From the NCBI RefSeq assembly GCF_014207355.1, contig NZ_JACHEF010000006.1, forward strand, positions 62,001-126,000: DNA of 64,000 nucleotides, in the 5' to 3' direction. Within the stretch, counting starts at the first letter, position 1; each line of letters begins with the position of its first letter. This DNA is from Mesorhizobium sangaii (GTDB lineage: Bacteria; Pseudomonadota; Alphaproteobacteria; Rhizobiales; Rhizobiaceae). A program made the translations under genes and the position numbers. The notes under the pieces were generated by a model. That model made no database searches. It was not told where the DNA came from and saw nothing but the letters and a program-made list of their open reading frames with translations. Positions 19,499-27,475 of this stretch are shown here, in pieces.

Positions 19499-20155
19499 AT
19501 GTCCCTGACGCTTCATTTCCATCCGCTGGCCTCGTTCTGCTGGAAGCCACTGATCGCGCTGTATGAGAACGGCATACCGTTCACGCCGGTCATCGTCGAT
19601 CTCGGCGACACCGAGTCGCGCGCGGCCTTCCTGAAGATTTCGCCGACCGGCAAGATGCCGGCCCTGCGCGACGATGCGCGCGACCGCACGGCGCTGGAAT
19701 CGACCATCGTCGTCGAATATTTGGCAGCCCATTATCCGGGGCCGGTCGACCTCGTTCCGGCCGACATCGACCTGGCGCTGGCGGTCCGGCAGGCCGATCG
19801 CTTCTATGATTTCTATGTGCAGGAGCCGATGCAGAAGATCGTCGGCGACCGGTTGCGGCCGCAGGACAAAACCGATCCGTTCGGGGTCGAGCAGGCCCGC
19901 GCCCAGCTGCGCAATTCCTACGCCATCGTCGAAGAGGACATGCAGACGAAGACCTGGGCGGTGGGCGACGCCTTCAGCATGGCCGACTGCTCGGCGTCTC
20001 CGGCACTGTTCTATGCCAACAAGGTCGAGCCGTTCGGCGACAGATACCCCGCCGTCAAGCGATACCATGACCGCCTGGCACAGCGCCCCGCTTTCGCCCG
20101 CGTGATCGAGGAGGCACAGCCCTACTTCAAGTTCTTCCCGTACAACAACGGCTGA
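19499..20155 (+). CDS. Glutathione S-transferase
   Basis: 218-residue GST with an N-terminal thioredoxin-like domain (LTLHFHPLASFCWKPLIAL, KISPTGKMPAL with the conserved cis-proline, and ESTIVVEYL for glutathione binding) and a C-terminal helical domain containing AVGDAFSMADCSASPALF. The first helix has SFCWK, so a serine or cysteine could be catalytic (beta-like subgroup). It is followed after five bases by an ArsR regulator and then an SRPBCC protein, forming a probable three-gene operon. Confidence 0.93.
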   Translation: MSLTLHFHPLASFCWKPLIALYENGIPFTPVIVDLGDTESRAAFLKISPTGKMPALRDDARDRTALESTIVVEYLAAHYPGPVDLVPADIDLALAVRQADRFYDFYVQEPMQKIVGDRLRPQDKTDPFGVEQARAQLRNSYAIVEEDMQTKTWAVGDAFSMADCSASPALFYANKVEPFGDRYPAVKRYHDRLAQRPAFARVIEEAQPYFKFFPYNNG

Positions 20156-20160
20156 TCGCA

Positions 20161-20493
20161 ATGCTGCACGATCCTGCCCAGCTCGATCTGATGTTCCAGG
20201 CGCTCGCCGATCCGGCGCGGCGGCAGATGGTCGACCGGCTGTCGCGCGGACCGGCTTCGGTCAGCCAACTGGCCGAACCGCTGGCGATGTCGCTGTCGGG
20301 CGTCGTCCAGCATCTGAACCTTTTGGAGGCAAGCGGCCTCGTGCGCACGCAGAAGCTCGGCCGGGTGCGCACCTGCCAGATCGAACCCAAGGCACTGAGA
20401 GCAGCCGAACACTGGATCAATGAACGGCGTCTCGCCTGGGAGCGCCGGCTGGACCGGCTCGGCGATTTTCTGGCTGAGACTGAAGGACACTGA
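20161..20493 (+). CDS. ArsR/SmtB family transcriptional regulator
   Basis: 110-residue winged-helix repressor: MFQALADPARRQMVDRLSRGPASVSQLAEPLAMSLSGVVQHLNLLEASGLV is the family core. The metal-binding CxC of classical ArsR is absent, which is usual for the subgroup paired with SRPBCC proteins. It starts five bases after the GST and is followed after 11 bases by the SRPBCC gene, a very common ArsR-SRPBCC pairing of unknown physiological signal. Confidence 0.94.
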   Translation: MLHDPAQLDLMFQALADPARRQMVDRLSRGPASVSQLAEPLAMSLSGVVQHLNLLEASGLVRTQKLGRVRTCQIEPKALRAAEHWINERRLAWERRLDRLGDFLAETEGH

Positions 20494-20504
20494 AGGAGCC
20501 CATC

Positions 20505-20969
20505 ATGACCGAACGATCCGTCGTCCATTCAACCTTCGTCATCGAGCGCAGCTACCCAGCGTCGCCCGCAAAAGTCTACTTTGCGCTGAGCAATCCAGAG
20601 GCCAAGCGACGCTGGTTCGCCGATCCGCACGATCCGATTCCCAGCAGGCATGAAATGGATTTCCGCATTGGCGGCAAGGAGGTCAATGCCGGCTGTCCGA
20701 GCGATGGCCAGATGCATTTTTTCAATGCTGTCTATCAAGACATCGTGCCGGACCAGCGCATCGTCTACAGCTATGAGTTGTTGTTCGGCGAAACCCGTGT
20801 CTCGGTGTCGCTGGCCACGATCGAGCTTCTGGCCGAGGGTAACGGCACGCGGCTTGTGATGACGGAACAGGGCGCCTTCCTCGACGGACACGACACGTCG
20901 ACCACACGCGAGCATGGCACAGGCGAACTGCTCGATGCGCTCGGCGCTTTCTTACGCGAGGAAGCTTGA
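20505..20969 (+). CDS. SRPBCC (AHSA1/START-like) domain protein
   Basis: 154-residue helix-grip protein of the AHSA1 group: FVIERSYPASPAKVYFALSNPEAKRRWF at the N-terminus, a central beta-rich ligand-binding cradle (RIVYSYELLFGETRVSVSLATIELL) and a final helix with ELLDALGAFL. Such proteins bind hydrophobic small molecules. An excellent ribosome binding site (GAAGGAGCCC) precedes the ATG. It is the last gene of the GST-ArsR-SRPBCC unit. Confidence 0.92.
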   Translation: MTERSVVHSTFVIERSYPASPAKVYFALSNPEAKRRWFADPHDPIPSRHEMDFRIGGKEVNAGCPSDGQMHFFNAVYQDIVPDQRIVYSYELLFGETRVSVSLATIELLAEGNGTRLVMTEQGAFLDGHDTSTTREHGTGELLDALGAFLREEA

Positions 20970-21004
20970 ACCGCGTGGTGAGTGTTGCCGGTCAATGCGG
21001 GCCG

Positions 21005-21268
21005 TCAGGCTTCCCAGAACTGATCGAGCCAGATGTTGAGTTTGAGGAAGCCGGGATTGCTCACCGTATAGACGCGCCTGGTGCCTTCCGCCTTGGCGTT
21101 GACCAGCCCGGCATCGAGCAGCACCTTCAAATGTTGCGAAACGGCTGGGCGCGATACGGGCAAACCCGCGGCCAGTTCGTTGACGGTCTTCGGGCCGCGG
21201 CGAAGTTCTTCCAGAAGATGGCGCCGGTTGGGGTCAGCAATCGCCATGAAGGCATCGGAAAACATCAT
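21005..21268 (-). CDS. ArsR family transcriptional regulator (second)
   Basis: 87-residue minimal ArsR-type winged helix: MAIADPNRRHLLEELRRGPKTVNELAAGLPVSRPAVSQHLKVLLDAGLV and a final GFLKLNIWLDQFWEA tail typical of the subgroup. No metal-site cysteines. The ATG at 21268 fits the family start; the frame also opens at a TTG at 21304 that overlaps the stop of the upstream MFS gene (TTGA), so a coupled, 99-residue product is possible. Read with the MFS gene on the same strand it may regulate that exporter. Confidence 0.87.
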   Translation of the reverse strand: MMFSDAFMAIADPNRRHLLEELRRGPKTVNELAAGLPVSRPAVSQHLKVLLDAGLVNAKAEGTRRVYTVSNPGFLKLNIWLDQFWEA

Positions 21269-21300
21269 GCCACTATTAGTGAGGCAAAGCCTTTCGAATC

Positions 21301-22548
21301 TCAACTGTCTGCTTCTGCTTTTCTTCTGGGATCAAGCCGCAATGCTTCCGGCGTTACCGAGCGATCGGCCGGCTGCGTCTTGAAGGCGTCACGATCTTCG
21401 ATCGGCACCGGAGCACGGCGGCTGATGCGCAGCAACGTGTAGCCCGCTAGGCAGAGATGCGCGAAAGCGGTCGCCAGGAACAGGCCTTCCGGGCGCGTCC
21501 AGCCCATCAAGGCGGCTGCCAGCAGAGGTCCGATCATCGTGCCGAAGCCGTAGAGCAGAAGCAGGCCACCCGACACCTTGACGAAATCCTCCGCGCGGGC
21601 GTGATCGTTGGCATGCGCCACCGCGATCGAATAGAGCGTATAGGCAAAGCCGCCATAGGCGGCGGTGAAGACGATGACGAAGACGCTGGAGCGTGGCTCG
21701 AACAGGAAGATGGCAAGCGCAACCAAGGCCGCGCCGAAGGCAGCACCGGCCAGCACGAAACGCCTGTCGGTCTTGTCCGAGAGGCGCCCGGCCGGAAGCT
21801 GCATGGCGGCACCGGCAACGACCACCAGGCTCATCATCAGGGCGATCTCGGCCGTGGGAATGCGGATGCGGGCGCCATAGACGGCGCCAAGCGTGCCCCA
21901 GGCGCCGTTGGCGATGCCGATCAGGACGCAGGCGACAGCCGACACCGGCGAATTGACATAAAGGCCTTTGACGTCGAGCGAGACATCCTGCAGCGGCTTG
22001 GGGTGGGAAGCGGTCGAAACCGCGGTCGGGAGGAGTGACAGGCAAAACAGGATGCCGGTGATCATGAACAGCGAGGCGGACTTCACGTCGCCGCCAGCGA
22101 CGATCATCTGCCCGCCCATGATCGAGGCATAGGTGACCATCATATAGAGGCCGAAGATGGTGCCGCGGTTCTCGTTGGTGGCCTTTTCGTTCAGCCAGCT
22201 TTCGATGACCATGAAGGCGCCGGCCATGGTGAAGCCGGTGAAGGCGCGCAGCAGGATCCAGACATACTCGTCGATGATCAATCCGGTGAGCAGCGCCACG
22301 ATGGCGCCGGACGCGGCAAAGGCGCCGAAAGCGCGCACATGCCCGGCGCGGCGCACGATGCGCGGTGCGAAGAAACAGCCGGTGACGAAGCCCCCGGCCC
22401 AGGCCGTGCCCATCAGGCCGAGCGATGCGGTCGAGAAGCCTTCCAACTGACCGCGCAGCGGCAACAGCAGCCCGTGCAATCCAGACGCCGCGAGCAGGAA
22501 AGCGGTGCCGCGCAGCAGCGAGAGGATCGGTCGGTAGGTTGCGAACAT
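21301..22548 (-). CDS. MFS transporter
   Basis: 415-residue major facilitator permease with about 12 membrane helices. The loop 2-3 motif is degenerate (GCFFAPRIVRRAGHVRAFG) and the proton/solute translocation face is undetermined. It resembles the rhizobial YcaD/CynX-like group, but that is only impression. The stop overlaps the possible TTG start of the ArsR gene, pointing to a two-gene unit. Substrate unknown; a drug or metabolite efflux role is possible. Confidence 0.9.
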   Translation of the reverse strand: MFATYRPILSLLRGTAFLLAASGLHGLLLPLRGQLEGFSTASLGLMGTAWAGGFVTGCFFAPRIVRRAGHVRAFGAFAASGAIVALLTGLIIDEYVWILLRAFTGFTMAGAFMVIESWLNEKATNENRGTIFGLYMMVTYASIMGGQMIVAGGDVKSASLFMITGILFCLSLLPTAVSTASHPKPLQDVSLDVKGLYVNSPVSAVACVLIGIANGAWGTLGAVYGARIRIPTAEIALMMSLVVVAGAAMQLPAGRLSDKTDRRFVLAGAAFGAALVALAIFLFEPRSSVFVIVFTAAYGGFAYTLYSIAVAHANDHARAEDFVKVSGGLLLLYGFGTMIGPLLAAALMGWTRPEGLFLATAFAHLCLAGYTLLRISRRAPVPIEDRDAFKTQPADRSVTPEALRLDPRRKAEADS

Positions 22549-22635
22549 TGTTGGATCCGGCTCGGGGTTGGCGGGGACGCTGGGTCTGAAGACAGTCGCA
22601 TTCGGGCTTTTCCGCGGCGAGCCCCGCGCCCGCCT

Positions 22636-22830
22636 CTATCCGCGGCGGAACAGTGCTTCGGCGGCCGATTTGGTGCTGTCCTTGGCCCTGAGCTCGTTTT
22701 CCAGGCGGGCGATCTCATCGCGCAGTATGCCAATCCGCTCGGTCAAGTCACCGACCGAAAGCAGCGACAGGTCCTGCCCGATCTCGTGCGGGCGCGCCTT
22801 CTTCTTGGGTTCGTCGTCGAAGATCGCCAT
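22636..22830 (-). CDS. DUF1192 family small protein
   Basis: 64-residue protein beginning MAIFDDEPKKKARPHEIGQD, followed by LSVGDLTERIGILRDEIARLENEL, a predicted short coiled coil characteristic of DUF1192. The ATG at 22830 has GGAGCGACG just upstream; a longer open frame exists but has no protein-like sequence. It is divergent from the quinone oxidoreductase at 22943. Function unknown. Confidence 0.88.
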   Translation of the reverse strand: MAIFDDEPKKKARPHEIGQDLSLLSVGDLTERIGILRDEIARLENELRAKDSTKSAAEALFRRG

Positions 22831-22942
22831 CGTCGCTCCTCCCACATTGGCCATTTGCCTGATTTGGCAATCAGCATACATAGGGCAGGGGCGTCGATGC
22901 AAACAGCCGATCGGATAACGGCGAGGAAAGACGGGAAATCTC

Positions 22943-23953
22943 ATGGCGAGCGGACAGAAAATTCCGGCAAGAATGACGGCCATCGCGATCTCGGAGCCGG
23001 GCGGCCCCCGGGTGCTGAAACCCGAAACGCGCGACGTGCCGCAACCAGGTCCCGGCGAGATCCTGATCAAGGTGCACGCCGCCGGGGTCAACCGGCCCGA
23101 CATCCAGCAGCGCAAGGGCGCCTATCCGCCGCCGGCCGGCGCGTCCGACCTGCCCGGCCTCGAGGCGTCGGGTGAAGTGGCCGCCCTTGGCGATGACATA
23201 TCGCGCTGGCGTATTGGCGACCGGGTCTGCGCGCTCACGCCCGGCGGCGGCTATGCCGAATATGTCACGGTTCACGCAGGCAGCGTGCTGCCGCTGCCGG
23301 CCGGCTTTACCCACACCGAAGCCGCGGCGGTGCCGGAAAACTACTTCACGGTCTGGCACAATGTGTTCGAGCGCGGCGGGCTGAAGAGCGGCGAGACGCT
23401 GCTCGTCCATGGCGGTTCGTCCGGCATCGGCACCACAGCGATCCAGCTTGCCTCGGCTTTCGGCGCCTATGTCATCACCACCGCCGGCAGCAAGGACAAG
23501 TGCGACGCCTGCCTGAAGCTCGGCGCCGACCGGGCGATCAACTATCGCGACGAGGATTTCGTCGCCGCGGTCAAGGAGGCGACCGCTGGCAAAGGCGCCA
23601 ATGTCATCCTCGACATGGTCGGCGGCGACTATGTGGCGCGCAACTACGAGGCCGCGGCGATTGAGGGTCGCATCGTGCAGATTGCCGTGCAGGCCGGCGC
23701 CGTGGCAAGCGCCGACTTTTCGAAGATCATGGTCAAGCGGCTGAGCCATACAGGGTCGACGCTGAGGCCGCGCACCGTCGAGTTCAAGGCGGCGATCGCG
23801 GCAGCGCTGGAGGCGCAGGTTTGGCCGTTGCTCGGCACGCGCAAGGTCGCTCCCGTGATGGACATGATCTTCCCGCTCAGCGAGGCCTGGCGGGCGCACG
23901 AGCGGATGGAGGAGGGCGAGCACATCGGCAAGATCGTGCTCGACGTCGGCTAG
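22943..23953 (+). CDS. NAD(P)H quinone oxidoreductase (zeta-crystallin/PIG3 type)
   Basis: 336-residue medium-chain dehydrogenase without zinc ligands. It contains the N-terminal GroES-like domain (GEILIKVHAAGVNRPDIQQRKG, where N-R-P-D is typical of quinone reductases), the Rossmann motif HGGSSGIGTTAIQLA and the C-terminal FPLSEAWRAHERMEEGEHIGKIVL. Such enzymes reduce quinones or enones with NADPH. An ATG at residue 11 is an alternative start. The collapsed family A repeat follows the stop. Confidence 0.92.
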   Translation: MASGQKIPARMTAIAISEPGGPRVLKPETRDVPQPGPGEILIKVHAAGVNRPDIQQRKGAYPPPAGASDLPGLEASGEVAALGDDISRWRIGDRVCALTPGGGYAEYVTVHAGSVLPLPAGFTHTEAAAVPENYFTVWHNVFERGGLKSGETLLVHGGSSGIGTTAIQLASAFGAYVITTAGSKDKCDACLKLGADRAINYRDEDFVAAVKEATAGKGANVILDMVGGDYVARNYEAAAIEGRIVQIAVQAGAVASADFSKIMVKRLSHTGSTLRPRTVEFKAAIAAALEAQVWPLLGTRKVAPVMDMIFPLSEAWRAHERMEEGEHIGKIVLDVG

Positions 23954-23961
23954 GCCGTATC

Positions 23962-24006
23962 GAGATTCAGGTGCTGCCGGCCTGACCTCTATCTCGACAC
24001 ATCCTG
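23962..24006. repeat. Dispersed repeat family A, collapsed copy
   Basis: A 45-base relic sharing both ends of the family A repeat (AGATTCAGGTGCTGCCGGCCTG joined directly to GACCT and CTCGACACATCC). The full copies carry a CGGCCTG near each end; this copy looks as if the middle was lost by recombination between them. The result is still a hairpin flanked by TCGAGAT and ATCTCGA. Confidence 0.7.
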
Positions 24007-24161
24007 GTCGCGCGCCTGCCTGCCTGCCTACAAGATGAACAGAGGCTTAATGGTGCAATGCAGCATTTGCATCATTGCTATGCAAAAACGGCCGTTCAAG
24101 TCCTGATCGATGATGACTATTTGAGCATCACCAAAACGAACAACCCATTTGGAGGACTACC

Positions 24162-24302
24162 ATGAACCCGATCCGCGCTTTCCGTAACTGGCGGATGTAC
24201 ACCGAGACCGTGCGCGAGCTGAACCGTCTCAACGCCCGTCAGCTGCACGACCTCGGCATCAACCGCGCCGACATCGAAAAGATCGCCCGCAAGGCCATCT
24301 AA
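24162..24302 (+). CDS. DUF1127 small protein
   Basis: 46-residue protein (MNPIRAFRNWRMYTETVREL, then LNARQLHDLGINRADIEKIARKAI), the hallmark of DUF1127. The L-x-x-LGI-x-R-x-DI block is complete. A strong ribosome binding site (GGAGGA) precedes the ATG by seven bases. Some alphaproteobacterial DUF1127 proteins modulate sRNA or phosphate and stress responses through RNA binding; whether this one does is unknown. The gene has its own terminator at 24382-24408. Confidence 0.93.
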   Translation: MNPIRAFRNWRMYTETVRELNRLNARQLHDLGINRADIEKIARKAI

Positions 24303-24381
24303 AGTAGGGCACGGTCCGCTTAGGCAGACCATGCCGTAGAAGCCAGAGCCGCATCAGACGGATCCCCGTCGCGGTTCCGAG

Positions 24382-24408
24382 CCCGCTGGACCCAGTCCGG
24401 CGGGTTTT
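24382..24408 (+). terminator. Rho-independent terminator downstream of the DUF1127 gene
   Basis: Stem CCCGCTGGA (24382-24390) pairing with TCCGGCGGG (24396-24404), followed by TTTT. It ends about 100 bases past the DUF1127 stop. Confidence 0.75.
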
Positions 24409-24530
24409 GTCGTTCTGGGGGTCGGACAACGAAGCCCGGCCGACCGCGGCCTCAGTTGGCAAAGCCAGCTTGCGCGCAGCCCTTCCGGCGGTCGCGGGTC
24501 ACGGTTTCTGGCCGACGATATCCAAAAACA

Positions 24531-24559
24531 TTGCGAAGCGGCGACGGAGCGGCTATACA
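24531..24559 (+). promoter_or_regulatory. Candidate promoter for the trcR gene
   Basis: TTGCGA at 24531-24536 and TATACA at 24554-24559 with a 17-base spacer, about 78 bases before the ATG. The match and spacing are good for a housekeeping sigma factor, but this is sequence match only. Confidence 0.5.
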
Positions 24560-24637
24560 GGCCGCGAATTTCCCATTTTGGTGGCTCTAAACCACCGCCC
24601 GCGCGGGAACGCGGGCGAACGAGAAGGATTTTTAAAA

Positions 24638-25330
24638 ATGGCCAATACGCTGCTGATGCCCAAGGCGACTGCCGTCTGGCTGGTCGACAACACCGCGCTT
24701 TCCTTCGAGCAGATCGCGCAGTTCTGCGGGCTGCATCCGCTCGAGGTCAAGGCCATCGCCGACGGCGAATCGGCGCAAGGCATCAAGGGCATGGACCCGA
24801 TCATGACCGGCCAGCTGACCCGCGACGAGATCGCGCGCGCCGAGAAGGACCCGAACCAGCGCCTGAAGCTTTCGGACCCCAAGGTGCGGGTGCCGGAATC
24901 CAAGCGCAAGGGCCCGCGCTACACGCCGCTGTCGAAGCGCCAGGACCGGCCGAATGCCATCTTGTGGCTGGTGCGCAACCATCCCGAACTGAAGGACGCG
25001 CAGATCTCGCGCCTCGTCGGCACCACCAAGTCGACGATCGAGCAGATCCGCGAGCGCAAGCACTGGAACTCGGCCAATCTGCAGCCGATGGACCCGGTGA
25101 CGCTGGGCCTCGCCTCGCAGATCGACCTCGACATGGAAGTCAACCGCGCTTCGCGTGGCCGCGAACAGGCGCAGCCGGTCGGCGACACGCTTTTGCCGGC
25201 GGCCTTGACCGAGCGGTTGGTGCCGGCTCCGGAGAAGCCGAAGGACGAGGACGCCGAGCTCGACGCCAACGCCGTTTTCGCCAAGCTGTCGGCCCTGAAG
25301 TCGAAGAACACGGACCACGACGACGAGTGA
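24638..25330 (+). CDS. trcR: TrcR/DUF1013 cell-cycle transcriptional regulator
   Basis: 230-residue protein of the DUF1013 family, named TrcR in Caulobacter, conserved across alphaproteobacteria. The N-terminus is MANTLLMPKATAVWLVDNTALSFEQIAQFCGLH with a helix-turn-helix-like segment, and the middle holds a second one (DAQISRLVGTTKSTIEQIRERKHWN). The C-terminus is acidic and low complexity. AGAAGGA precedes the ATG. A clean terminator ends the unit at 25349-25376. DNA binding and cell-cycle role are from the family, not from this sequence. Confidence 0.9.
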   Translation: MANTLLMPKATAVWLVDNTALSFEQIAQFCGLHPLEVKAIADGESAQGIKGMDPIMTGQLTRDEIARAEKDPNQRLKLSDPKVRVPESKRKGPRYTPLSKRQDRPNAILWLVRNHPELKDAQISRLVGTTKSTIEQIRERKHWNSANLQPMDPVTLGLASQIDLDMEVNRASRGREQAQPVGDTLLPAALTERLVPAPEKPKDEDAELDANAVFAKLSALKSKNTDHDDE

Positions 25331-25348
25331 TATCTGCGACAACCCAAC

Positions 25349-25376
25349 AAAAAGCCCGCTTCGAGCGGGCTTTTTT
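25349..25376 (+). terminator. Rho-independent terminator after trcR
   Basis: Twelve-base stem (AAAAAGCCCGCT at 25349-25360, complement at 25364-25375), TCG loop, and a six-T run. It starts 18 bases past the trcR stop. Confidence 0.92.
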
Positions 25377-25404
25377 GTGCGATCCGGCAGTCTCTTTTTG
25401 TTTT

Positions 25405-25453
25405 GACGCAATTCCGAACGGAAAACCGTTCACTCATTTCCTGGAGTTGCTCT
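25405..25453. repeat. Palindromic repeat family C, copy 1
   Basis: About 49-base imperfect palindrome with ends GACGCAATTCC and GGAGTTGCTC around GGAAAACCGTT. It matches 46729-46777. Its right end runs into the stop codon of the WYL regulator (25452-25454). Confidence 0.85.
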
Positions 25454-26171
25454 AGGTCCGGGCCGCGCGGTCCGGCGCCATGCCGTAATCCTCGCTGCGC
25501 TCCACCGCCCGGTAGAAGTCGGCAAGCTGCTTGCCGCGTTCCGGCTTGAAGATACGGCCGGCGATGACCACCGAAGCGATGCGATCGATGCGGAAGGCGC
25601 GGAAGTCGTCGCGCATCTCGCACCAGGCGACCAGCGTCCACACCTTGCCCCAGAACCACAGGCCGAGCGGACGGATATCGCGCGCGGTGCCGCGGCCGGC
25701 CTCGTCGCTATAGTCGATGGTCAGCACCTGGCGTTTTTCGACCGCGCGCTCGATCAGGTCGATCGCCTCGCGGGCGGCGTCGCTGACCACCCACATCGGC
25801 GTGTGGATCTCGGTGCGGGCGATGCGGTCCTTCTCGGCATCCGGCAGCACCGCACCGATCTTGACCAGCGCCTCGTCGGCGGCGCGCGCCATGGCGGCGC
25901 CGCCAAAGGCGCGCACCATGCGGGCGCCGGCAACCAGCGCGACGATCTCGTCACGCGTGAACATCAGCGGCGGAAGGTCGAAACCCTCCCGCATCATGTA
26001 GCCAACGCCGGCCTCGCCGTCGATCGGCACTCCGGTCGACTGCAGGTCGGCGATATCGCGGTAGATGGTTCGCTCGGAAACCTCGAGCCACGTGCCAAGC
26101 TTCTGGGCGGTGACCAGGCGGCCACCGCGCAGATGCTGCACGATCTGGAAGAGCCTGTCGGCGCGGCGCAT
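25452..26171 (-). CDS. YafY-type transcriptional regulator (HTH_11 + WYL)
   Basis: 239-residue regulator: N-terminal HTH_11 (RRADRLFQIVQHLRGGRLVTAQKLGTWLEVSERTIYRDIADL) and a C-terminal WYL domain (about 140-200) with VLTIDYSDEAGR and RPLGLWFWGKVWTLVAWCEMRDDFRAFRIDRI. WYL domains sense ligands or nucleic acids. It lies at the 3' end of a minus-strand cluster (DUF1127, DJ-1/PfpI, unknown protein, this gene) whose promoters carry CTGACAG palindromes, making it the likely regulator. The stop codon is provided by the edge of a family C repeat, so the C-terminus may have been altered by its insertion. Confidence 0.92.
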   Translation of the reverse strand: MRRADRLFQIVQHLRGGRLVTAQKLGTWLEVSERTIYRDIADLQSTGVPIDGEAGVGYMMREGFDLPPLMFTRDEIVALVAGARMVRAFGGAAMARAADEALVKIGAVLPDAEKDRIARTEIHTPMWVVSDAAREAIDLIERAVEKRQVLTIDYSDEAGRGTARDIRPLGLWFWGKVWTLVAWCEMRDDFRAFRIDRIASVVIAGRIFKPERGKQLADFYRAVERSEDYGMAPDRAART

Positions 26172-26196
26172 CGTTTGGTCCCTCGGCGTTGTTTCT

Positions 26197-26242
26197 ATGC
26201 ATGTCGCCCAAAATCGCAGAACACTTTTGGGGCGGCATGCAT
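26197..26242. repeat. Palindromic repeat family B, copy 1
   Basis: ATGCATGTCGCCCAAAA on the left and CTTTTGGGGCGGCATGCAT on the right, forming a roughly 46-base hairpin. It occupies the gap between the WYL gene and the upstream unknown gene and touches the latter's stop at 26242. Confidence 0.82.
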
Positions 26243-26652
26243 CATGGTTTCAGCCCTTCGCGCTTGCGCTGCGCGGCGACGAATGCCGCGCCAAAGGACA
26301 GTTTTCTCGTGGTCGGCGTGTTCGCGTCGAGCACGCGCCAGAACGGCGCAATATCGCTCAACGTCATGCCGCGCTCGAGATCCTCGTTGGCGGCCTCGGC
26401 AACAGTCCGCAGATGATAGCCGATGGTGACCGGGCATGTCACTTCGGCGCCGTGCTCGATGGCAAGTGCCGTGCGCAGCGCGCAGACATCCATCTCGACG
26501 CCTTCCGGAATCGAGCGGATGAAATCATCGACCTGACGAGCGGTCGGCACCAGCATCGGCTGACCCTCGATCACATCGCCCATCGTGCGCGGCGTCGGCT
26601 TCACGCCGTTGATGCCAGGCGTATTCAGCCTGTCGTTCCAGCTCTTCACCAT
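26242..26652 (-). CDS. Conserved-looking protein of unknown function
   Basis: 136-residue soluble protein (VKSWNDRLNTPGINGVKPTPR at the N-terminus; MDVCALRTALAIEHGAEVTCPVTIGYHLRTVAEAA; APFWRVLDANTPTTRKLSFGAAFVAAQRK). It recalls small proteins loosely grouped with alkylguanine-transferase-like sequences, but the PCHR active site is missing, so no enzyme function is claimed. GGGAGGGG lies about 8 bases before the ATG. A perfect palindrome at 26785-26806 sits about 133 bases upstream, and the YafY/WYL gene follows downstream. Confidence 0.75.
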   Translation of the reverse strand: MVKSWNDRLNTPGINGVKPTPRTMGDVIEGQPMLVPTARQVDDFIRSIPEGVEMDVCALRTALAIEHGAEVTCPVTIGYHLRTVAEAANEDLERGMTLSDIAPFWRVLDANTPTTRKLSFGAAFVAAQRKREGLKP

Positions 26653-26784
26653 TCCGCGCGGCCCCTCCCATAGAAGACTCTCGCCCTGTCAATGTCAGTG
26701 CCGGGAATCTCGAACCAGCCCGAGGTTTTTGCAGCAATGGAAGCCATGCGTTTCTCCCGAATAGCGACACCTATTGCACGTCCA

Positions 26785-26806
26785 TCCTGACAGCATACTG
26801 TCAGGA
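26785..26806. promoter_or_regulatory. Candidate YafY/WYL operator, site 1
   Basis: Perfect palindrome: TCCTGACAG, CATA, CTGTCAGGA. It overlaps the stop codon of the DJ-1/PfpI gene and lies about 133 bases upstream of the unknown gene at 26652. It shares its core with site 2 at 27684-27711. Assignment to the nearby regulator is inference. Confidence 0.65.
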
Positions 26807-27391
26807 GGCTTCAGCATACTCCTTGGCGAACAGCGTCCGCATCTGCGCAAGATCGCTGCTTTTTTCCGGATAGAGCGTCTTCAGAATGGCGAGCGCGAAG
26901 GTGCCCGGCGCCGAGCCCGGCGCGGAAACCACAGCGCCGTCGGCAACGGCATGCGGCACGTCCTGATAGTTGCCGTCGCCGGCATAGCCGGCTTCATGAC
27001 TATTGATCCAATCGCGGCCATTGCTGGTATGCTTGGCCTTCTCGAACAGGCCGGCTCGGGCCAGCGCCAACGTGCCGGCGCAGATACCGCCAACGACGCC
27101 GCCGCGCGACGCAACAGCGGTGAGCAGTTCTGCCGCATCCGGTGGCGCCTTGCCTGCCCACTGGTCGGAGCCGATGACGACGATGGCGTCGAGATCGGCA
27201 TTCTCCCGAGCTTCAGCAGAGCGGTCCGGTGTCAGCCGAAAACCGCTGATCCCGGTCACCGGCTTGCCACCGGGCGTCAGCGATACGGTGCGCGCACCGA
27301 ACCATTCGACCGTCGATGCCGCCAGCAGCCCATATTCCCAGTCGGCAAAGCCGTCGATGAAAAGAAAGCCGATCTGCTTCTGTTCGGGCAT
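26801..27391 (-). CDS. DJ-1/PfpI family protein (class I amidotransferase-like)
   Basis: 196-residue cytosolic protein with the DJ-1/PfpI fold: IGFLFIDGFADWEYGLLAAS at the N-terminus (acidic residue before the nucleophile pocket) and the nucleophile elbow GGICAGTLALARAG with the reactive cysteine near residue 107, then HTSNGRDWIN. Members act as deglycases/glyoxalases, proteases or chaperones; the role here is not known. It is downstream of a DUF1127 gene, and both may be governed by the palindrome at 27684-27711. Confidence 0.9.
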   Translation of the reverse strand: MPEQKQIGFLFIDGFADWEYGLLAASTVEWFGARTVSLTPGGKPVTGISGFRLTPDRSAEARENADLDAIVVIGSDQWAGKAPPDAAELLTAVASRGGVVGGICAGTLALARAGLFEKAKHTSNGRDWINSHEAGYAGDGNYQDVPHAVADGAVVSAPGSAPGTFALAILKTLYPEKSSDLAQMRTLFAKEYAEAS

Positions 27392-27475
27392 GAGCTCGCT
27401 CCATCCCTCGCGCGCCGGAGTTGTTATCTGGGCGTTGGGACGCCCACTTCCAACCGCTGTGTCGAAAAATTCGTC

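Larger units (their letters stand above)
24303..24637. other. 335-base gap: terminator and trcR leader
   Basis: Contains the DUF1127 terminator at 24382-24408, a promoter candidate at 24531-24559 and a GC-rich leader with a dyad (CCCGCGCGGGAACGCGGG near 24600) just before the ribosome binding site of the next gene. No protein-coding sequence seen. Confidence 0.6.

Noticed and set aside
26242..26652. 136-residue protein as an alkylguanine-DNA alkyltransferase
   Set aside because: Some resemblance to that group's DNA-binding part, but the PCHR active-site motif is absent.
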